From Fusobacterium sp. (GTDB taxonomy: Bacteria > Fusobacteriota > Fusobacteriia > Fusobacteriales > Fusobacteriaceae), in assembly GCF_032477075.1 (NCBI RefSeq), contig NZ_JAWDXO010000003.1, positions 1 through 64,000 of the forward strand: a stretch of 64,000 nucleotides of DNA. The letters are read 5' to 3'. The position numbers and the translations under genes were made by a program. Below, piece after piece: positions 59,370 through 64,000 of the stretch (position 1 is its first letter; every line of letters starts with the position of its first letter). The notes under the pieces are model-generated. The model searched no databases and had not been told where the DNA came from. It saw only the letters and a list, made by a program, of their open reading frames with translations.

Positions 59370-59744
59370 GAATTCCTCCTAATATTATAAAGTTTTTTAT
59401 AATTTTCTAAAAAATAAAAAACACTCTTTTATAATATAAACTTAGTGTAATATTTTGTCAATAATTTTTCACTATTAATACAATTTATAGAATATAAATA
59501 TTATATCTAAATAAATTTATATTTTATATTCTCTTTTTATTTTTTTATAATATTTTTTCTTTGTTCCATGTATATTTTAAATATATTTTATCAATTTATT
59601 CCATGAATATTGTTTCAAAACAAATTTTTTCTTAAGCAAATGAAAAATTAGATTTATTTAATCAATTTAATATTTATATAAAATAAATATTCTTTTTATT
59701 TCAATATATCTATAATTTTTTTATAAATTTCCTAATATTCCTTC
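59370..59744. other. AT-rich intergenic region
   Basis: This 375-base stretch between glsA and the helicase gene is very AT-rich and full of stop codons on both strands. It holds the short repeat TTCCATG (about 59564 and 59600) and a TTGTTTCAAAACAA dyad. I see no gene and no clear terminator; it should contain the glsA promoter and the end of the helicase transcript. Confidence 0.4.
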
Positions 59745-62567
59745 TCAAATTTGCAAGTAGTCAAAAAGTTCCTTTGGAACTTCATTTTTTAATTTCAATT
59801 CATATTCTACATGAGGTATTCCTTTTTCAGTAAAACACTCTTTTGCTTTTAAAACTTTTTCAATTTGCCCCAAATAATAAAAGCTTTCTCCTGAACTCTT
59901 TTTTGTAAATATTTCTAAAACATAATTATTTTCTGCTATTTTTCCTTCAGCTGTCAGTTTATTACCTCTGCTCAGACATCTGTTATTTTTAGAAAACCAT
60001 GGAAATCTCTGTTGGTCTAAAAATTTATTATCAAAAATACTGGAATCTTCCATTGTCACAAACATTACAACTTTTTTTTCTTTTTCAAAAACAGTATACC
60101 CACTTACCTGATATCCATTATTAAAATCCAGATTCAGCTGCCAAAATCCCTCTTGTTTTGTATACTGCTTGTATTTTTGAATTGACTCTTTTCCAGATTG
60201 TTTATAATTTTTTTCAACATATCCCAAATTATATTTAATCAAATCTTCTATTAATTCTCTGAAATATTTGTTATTCTCATATCCTATTTTAAAGAATTTA
60301 TTTAAATTATATTCTCCATCAATTTTTTCTAAAATAGGTTCAAATTCCTTCATAGTAGAAAGACTTGTAAAAATTTCTTTAGAAAGATGTTTTATTCCAT
60401 TTTCTATATTTTCTTTTTGCTGTTTTATTTTATATTTCCTATCTAAAATATTTTCTATTTCTTCTACTGAAATCTTTGTATTTTTAATACTTTCCCGTAA
60501 TATTATCATTTCATGAATTCTCTTTGCTGGAGTAAAAAAACTTGATAAGAAAGTTAAAAAATTCTTTTCTATTTCTGATAAAATTCCAAATTCTGTACTA
60601 GGCCTTAAAGCTTTCAAGACACTGTCATAATCTTTTCTAAATTTTAAAATTACATTTGGTTCTATCATATTTCTTGTAAAGAAATCATTTAACATTGGAA
60701 TTTTTCCAAGTTGTTTTTCCAAAAGATTAAAATCATGTTCTATATTTTTCTTAGTTGAAAAATTGGTTTTATTTATATTTTCAAATATTCTTTCTTTTAC
60801 TATTTCTTCAAAAGAAATTGAGCTTTCCCCTGGAATCATATTTGTTCCATTCAAAAGAAATTTCTTCATAAAATCTTTATCAAAACTATTATTTTGAGAA
60901 ATTGCAGTTGGTATCAAAAAGTTTTTTTCATAATTTCCTATAAAATCTAAGACTACAACAAACTCTTTATTTTCATTTTTTCTTAAACCCCTTCCTAATT
61001 GTTGAATATATACAATAGAAGATTCTGTAGGTCTTAAAAGAATAATTTGATTTACACATGGAATATCAATTCCCTCATTAAAAATATCTACAGTTATGAT
61101 GTATTCTATCTCTCCATTTTCTAATTTTTCAATAGCATTCTCTCTTGAATTATCTCCATGCTCCCCTGTAAGTGCTATACTTTTTATTCCTCTTTCATTA
61201 AATTTTTCTGTAAGAATATTTGCTTCTTCCACTCGTGATACAAACATCAATCCATGAAGTTTTTCTCCACTGTATCCATAATATCTACTTTTTTCAATTA
61301 TATGATCTATTCTTTGTTCTAAAGTAAGGTTTTTTATAGAAGTTTTATTGTCAATACATTCACCATCTATTGTTATATCTGAAACTCCAAAATAATGAAA
61401 TGGACACAGCAGATTTTCTCTAAGTGCGTCATAAAGTCTTATTTCATATGCTATATTATGGTCAAATAATTTATAAATATCAAAATCATCACTTCTTTCT
61501 GGTGTTGCTGTCATTCCTAATAAAAAATCTGGCTTAAAATAACTTATTACACTTTGATACGTTTTAGCTCCACTATGATGAACTTCATCAATTATTATAT
61601 AGTTAAAATAGTTTTTAGGAAATCTCTCTAAATGTTCCTTTTTATTTAAAGTTTGAACCATAGCAAATATATAATCTGCTTCTGCAATATTTTCCTCTCC
61701 ATATATAGCCATTTTTTTATTTTTTATAATGCTTTCAAAAGTATATTTAGCTTTTTTTAATATAGTTTTTCTATGAGCTATAAATAACATTTTTTCTGGT
61801 TTTACATTTTTTACATCAAAGGCGCTTAAATATGTCTTTCCCGTTCCAGTTGCACTAATCAATAAACCTTTATCTTCATTTTCTCTCAATATCTTTAAAT
61901 TTTCCAATGCTTCTTTCTGCATAAAATTGGGTTTTATATCTTTTATAAATAGAAAATTTTGATTTTTTTCCTGAATTTTAGAATAATCCTTTGAAAGTTT
62001 ATATACTTTTTCATAATTTTCTACCATTTCTAAATCCAATTTTGGAAGTTTTTCAAAAATTTCTTCAAAGCTATTTAAAATATCTTTTGTAATCCTCCCA
62101 TCTTCTAAAGAGTTTATTTTTAAATTCCATTCAAAATTTACTGTTAAAGCTGTCTGAGTCAAATTACTGCTTCCAATTATCAAAGTCCAAAGATTCCCTT
62201 TTCTGAAAAAATATCCTTTAGCATGAAACTTTTCTTTAGATAATATTTTCAATTCAACATTTTTATATTTTAAAAGTCTTTTTAATGCTTTTGGTTCAGT
62301 AAAATTCAAGTAATCTCCAGTAAGAATCTTTCCTCTCACATTTCTATTTTCAAGTTCTTTCAGCTGTTCTAAAATTAAGGATAAACCTCCCTCTGTTATA
62401 AATGCTACTGAAATTATAAATTCATCACAATTTTCTAGTTCCTTCCTCAAATTTATTACTATTTTTTCTTCTTTATTACAAAGCAATTTATGCTGAAAAT
62501 TTTGACTTGATTCTATATTTAAATTTATTGAACTTGTTTTAAAACTTTCAATTAAACTTTTTTCCAC
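59745..62567 (-). CDS. PLD-DEAD/DEAH helicase-DUF3427 protein
   Basis: A 940-residue multidomain protein. Residues 35-150 form a phospholipase D-like nuclease domain with one HxK motif (His115-Lys117) and GSSN at 132-135. A superfamily 2 helicase core follows: Walker A SATGTGKT (238-245), DEVH (327-330), TATP (353-356) and QQLGRGLRK near 520. The C-terminal third from about 640 resembles DUF3427, a domain of unknown function. The single HKD would require dimerisation for catalysis. Such proteins are found scattered among bacteria and sometimes near defence genes, but here no restriction or defence partner is adjacent. It is alone between terminators. AGGAGGAAAATG precedes the start. Function unknown. 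Confidence 0.85.
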   Translation of the reverse strand: MEKSLIESFKTSSINLNIESSQNFQHKLLCNKEEKIVINLRKELENCDEFIISVAFITEGGLSLILEQLKELENRNVRGKILTGDYLNFTEPKALKRLLKYKNVELKILSKEKFHAKGYFFRKGNLWTLIIGSSNLTQTALTVNFEWNLKINSLEDGRITKDILNSFEEIFEKLPKLDLEMVENYEKVYKLSKDYSKIQEKNQNFLFIKDIKPNFMQKEALENLKILRENEDKGLLISATGTGKTYLSAFDVKNVKPEKMLFIAHRKTILKKAKYTFESIIKNKKMAIYGEENIAEADYIFAMVQTLNKKEHLERFPKNYFNYIIIDEVHHSGAKTYQSVISYFKPDFLLGMTATPERSDDFDIYKLFDHNIAYEIRLYDALRENLLCPFHYFGVSDITIDGECIDNKTSIKNLTLEQRIDHIIEKSRYYGYSGEKLHGLMFVSRVEEANILTEKFNERGIKSIALTGEHGDNSRENAIEKLENGEIEYIITVDIFNEGIDIPCVNQIILLRPTESSIVYIQQLGRGLRKNENKEFVVVLDFIGNYEKNFLIPTAISQNNSFDKDFMKKFLLNGTNMIPGESSISFEEIVKERIFENINKTNFSTKKNIEHDFNLLEKQLGKIPMLNDFFTRNMIEPNVILKFRKDYDSVLKALRPSTEFGILSEIEKNFLTFLSSFFTPAKRIHEMIILRESIKNTKISVEEIENILDRKYKIKQQKENIENGIKHLSKEIFTSLSTMKEFEPILEKIDGEYNLNKFFKIGYENNKYFRELIEDLIKYNLGYVEKNYKQSGKESIQKYKQYTKQEGFWQLNLDFNNGYQVSGYTVFEKEKKVVMFVTMEDSSIFDNKFLDQQRFPWFSKNNRCLSRGNKLTAEGKIAENNYVLEIFTKKSSGESFYYLGQIEKVLKAKECFTEKGIPHVEYELKLKNEVPKELFDYLQI

Positions 62568-62670
62568 ATTTTCCTCCTTGAATATTCCCTATTGCCTAAA
62601 TAATATTTTATCATTTTATGATTAAATTTAATAGAAGGTTTAATTTTAAAAAAAGTTATAAATTAAAAAA

Positions 62671-62715
62671 TGAGGAAAACTAAATAAGCAGAAACATAGT
62701 CTTTAGCTGTCCTCA
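62671..62715 (-). terminator. Terminator of the metallophosphoesterase gene
   Basis: TGAGGA (62671-62676) pairs with TCCTCA (62710-62715), and CTAAA with TTTAG inside. The minus strand continues TTTTTTAATTT. It lies about 14 bases past the stop at 62729. Confidence 0.7.
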
Positions 62716-62728
62716 AAATTTATTAAAA

Positions 62729-63808
62729 TTATTTTATTTTTATAATAACAATTTCTGACTGACTTCCTATACGAATAGGAGGACCCCAAGTTCCATAACC
62801 AGAAGAAACTATAATATTTGTGTCTTCAATTTTTTCATGCCCATAGTCTATTTTAAAAATCTTTTTAGTAAAAATTCTTCCTGGAAACATTTGTCCTTTA
62901 TGAGTATGACCTGATACTTGCAGAAAGACTCCATTTTCTACCGCTTCTTCAATAGTATCTGGAGTATGCTGTATAAGAACTACAGGTTTATCATCCTTTC
63001 CATCTAATATTTCCTTAATTGGTTTTTGTGAAAAATTATCTCTCCCAGCTATATAAATCTCATTATTTATCAGAATTTTTTCATCTCTCAATACAATAGT
63101 TCCTGCATTATTTCTAAGTATTTCTGTAAGCATGGCAGCTTTACTTCCATATATATCGTGATTTCCAAGAGTAAAATAAGTTCCATAAGTACTTTTTATA
63201 TTTTTTAATTCATTCAGCATATTTTTTTCTAAAACAGGCTCTAAATACATATCTATTAAATCTCCAGCTATTAGCACTATATCTGGTTCTAAAGAATTTA
63301 CTTTGTCTATCATCTTTATAAATGAAGCATTTTCATTTATATATCCCAAATGAACATCTGAAACTAAAACTATATTCATGGGAGCTGTAACTTTTCCTTC
63401 ACTGTCTATTTCATATTCTGTTACCATTGTATTATGTTTATAGAAAGTTCCTATTCCCAATATGATAAAAATTATTATAAATGCTGGTTTATATAAATTA
63501 AAATTTAATTTATACTTGAATATCATCTCTATTACTAAAACTAAAAAATATACCATAGCTCCATAGATAATAAAAGCTAAATAATAATAAACTATATATG
63601 AAAGGATTTTATTACTTATATATGAAAAATTATTTACAAAATATGAATTAAAAAACTGATATCCATATAAAAGTATAGTCATCATTAAAAATAACACTAT
63701 TATAAAGATTTTTTTATCAGAAGGAAATACATATTTAACCGTCTTTTGCATAACAAAAAGGCAAAATGCAAAAAGTGTTGCTGATAAACCAAGAAAAAAA
63801 TAACTCAT
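62729..63808 (-). CDS. Membrane-anchored metallophosphoesterase (YkuE-like)
   Basis: A 359-residue protein. The first 130 residues hold about four hydrophobic spans, and a calcineurin-like phosphoesterase domain fills the rest. The two-metal site motifs appear in order: VLVSDVHLGY, IAGDLIDMY, LGNHDIYG, IQHTPD and VSGHTHKGQMFP. Family members such as YkuE or YaeI are Zn/Mn enzymes acting on nucleotides or cell-envelope phosphates; YaeI-type relatives can hydrolyse UDP-diacylglucosamine-like lipids. Substrate is uncertain. The gene is alone, with a terminator after it; bases 63809-64000 are AT-rich and show no gene. Confidence 0.88.
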   Translation of the reverse strand: MSYFFLGLSATLFAFCLFVMQKTVKYVFPSDKKIFIIVLFLMMTILLYGYQFFNSYFVNNFSYISNKILSYIVYYYLAFIIYGAMVYFLVLVIEMIFKYKLNFNLYKPAFIIIFIILGIGTFYKHNTMVTEYEIDSEGKVTAPMNIVLVSDVHLGYINENASFIKMIDKVNSLEPDIVLIAGDLIDMYLEPVLEKNMLNELKNIKSTYGTYFTLGNHDIYGSKAAMLTEILRNNAGTIVLRDEKILINNEIYIAGRDNFSQKPIKEILDGKDDKPVVLIQHTPDTIEEAVENGVFLQVSGHTHKGQMFPGRIFTKKIFKIDYGHEKIEDTNIIVSSGYGTWGPPIRIGSQSEIVIIKIK

Positions 63809-64000
63809 TCATTCAACTCCTATTCAACTAAACTTTATAAAATAAATATTTTTATTTAATGAAGTGTACCATATGAAGTTAGCTCCATGTCAAGAATATT
63901 TTTCATATTTTAAAAACAAACTAATTTTTATTAAATTGAATAGTTTATCAGGTATTTTTCTTTTAAAATGTTTTGTAATTTATTCAAATATTTAATTATA

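Noticed and set aside
1..64000. CRISPR arrays, tRNA/rRNA genes, insertion sequences, prophage
   Set aside because: No regularly spaced repeats, no cloverleaf-like genes, no transposase or phage proteins were seen in reading the window.

Overview
The window is AT-rich, single-chromosome bacterial DNA with tightly packed operons. The sequence suggests a Fusobacterium, perhaps the larger-genome F. varium/F. ulcerans group. The evidence is the AT richness, strong AGGAGG ribosome sites, a methionine gamma-lyase locus, glutamate/glutamine carriers typical of an amino-acid fermenter, and a Gram-negative-style set of signal-peptide proteins. The genus is inferred from gene content; the species is a guess. 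No tRNA, rRNA, CRISPR array, insertion sequence or prophage was seen.

Layout. 1-6.2 kb: an FMN-binding flavoprotein, a MATE exporter with a hairpin leader, a cold-shock protein and a heterodimeric ABC exporter. 6.5-10.2 kb: a GldA-type dehydrogenase and BASS transporter preceded by two unlisted small ORFs, then a divergent iron-complex-type binding protein. 10.2-23.0 kb (minus strand): a housekeeping block, disA-radA-coaD-rng-radical SAM-rnc-fabF-acpP-fabD-fabH-plsX, then rpmF-yceD and ychF. 23.2-27.8 kb: a LysR regulator, an intergenic repeat/hairpin module, gltS with a small secreted protein, and an NhaC-type antiporter. 28.3-37.9 kb: gpmI-tpiA, then an rluD-rnhB-yraN-zinc ribbon-comF-hypothetical operon, then ribH-ribD-ribE-ribBA under an FMN riboswitch. 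38.0-45.5 kb: MATE and M23 genes, a MocR regulator divergent from megL and an NhaC-family carrier, and a secreted EEP nuclease/phosphatase-like protein. 45.8-50.1 kb: mrp, then a TrpXYZ-type ABC operon preceded by a HutP-like gene. 50.2-56.8 kb: a sugar operon with ROK regulator, BadF-type kinase, glycosidase-like protein and ribose-type ABC importer. 57-63.8 kb: an AGCS symporter, glutaminase, a PLD-helicase-DUF3427 protein and a membrane metallophosphoesterase.

The most interesting region is 49.4-50.1 kb. A HutP-family protein (the Bacillus member is an RNA-binding antiterminator that reads UAG triplets) is encoded just upstream of a consensus promoter. The leader made from that promoter carries nine UAG triplets in two clusters, then a hairpin and an intrinsic terminator, then an ABC amino-acid-type importer operon. 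In my hand alignment the metal/histidine ligands of Bacillus HutP are replaced. This suggests a HutP-like antitermination switch with a different effector that controls uptake rather than histidine breakdown.

Other points worth reading: two small ORFs beside the BASS transporter; a repeated palindromic promoter module around a possible small RNA next to lysR; leader or operator palindromes at several transporter genes; and matched degenerate ATP-site residues in the ABC exporter pair.
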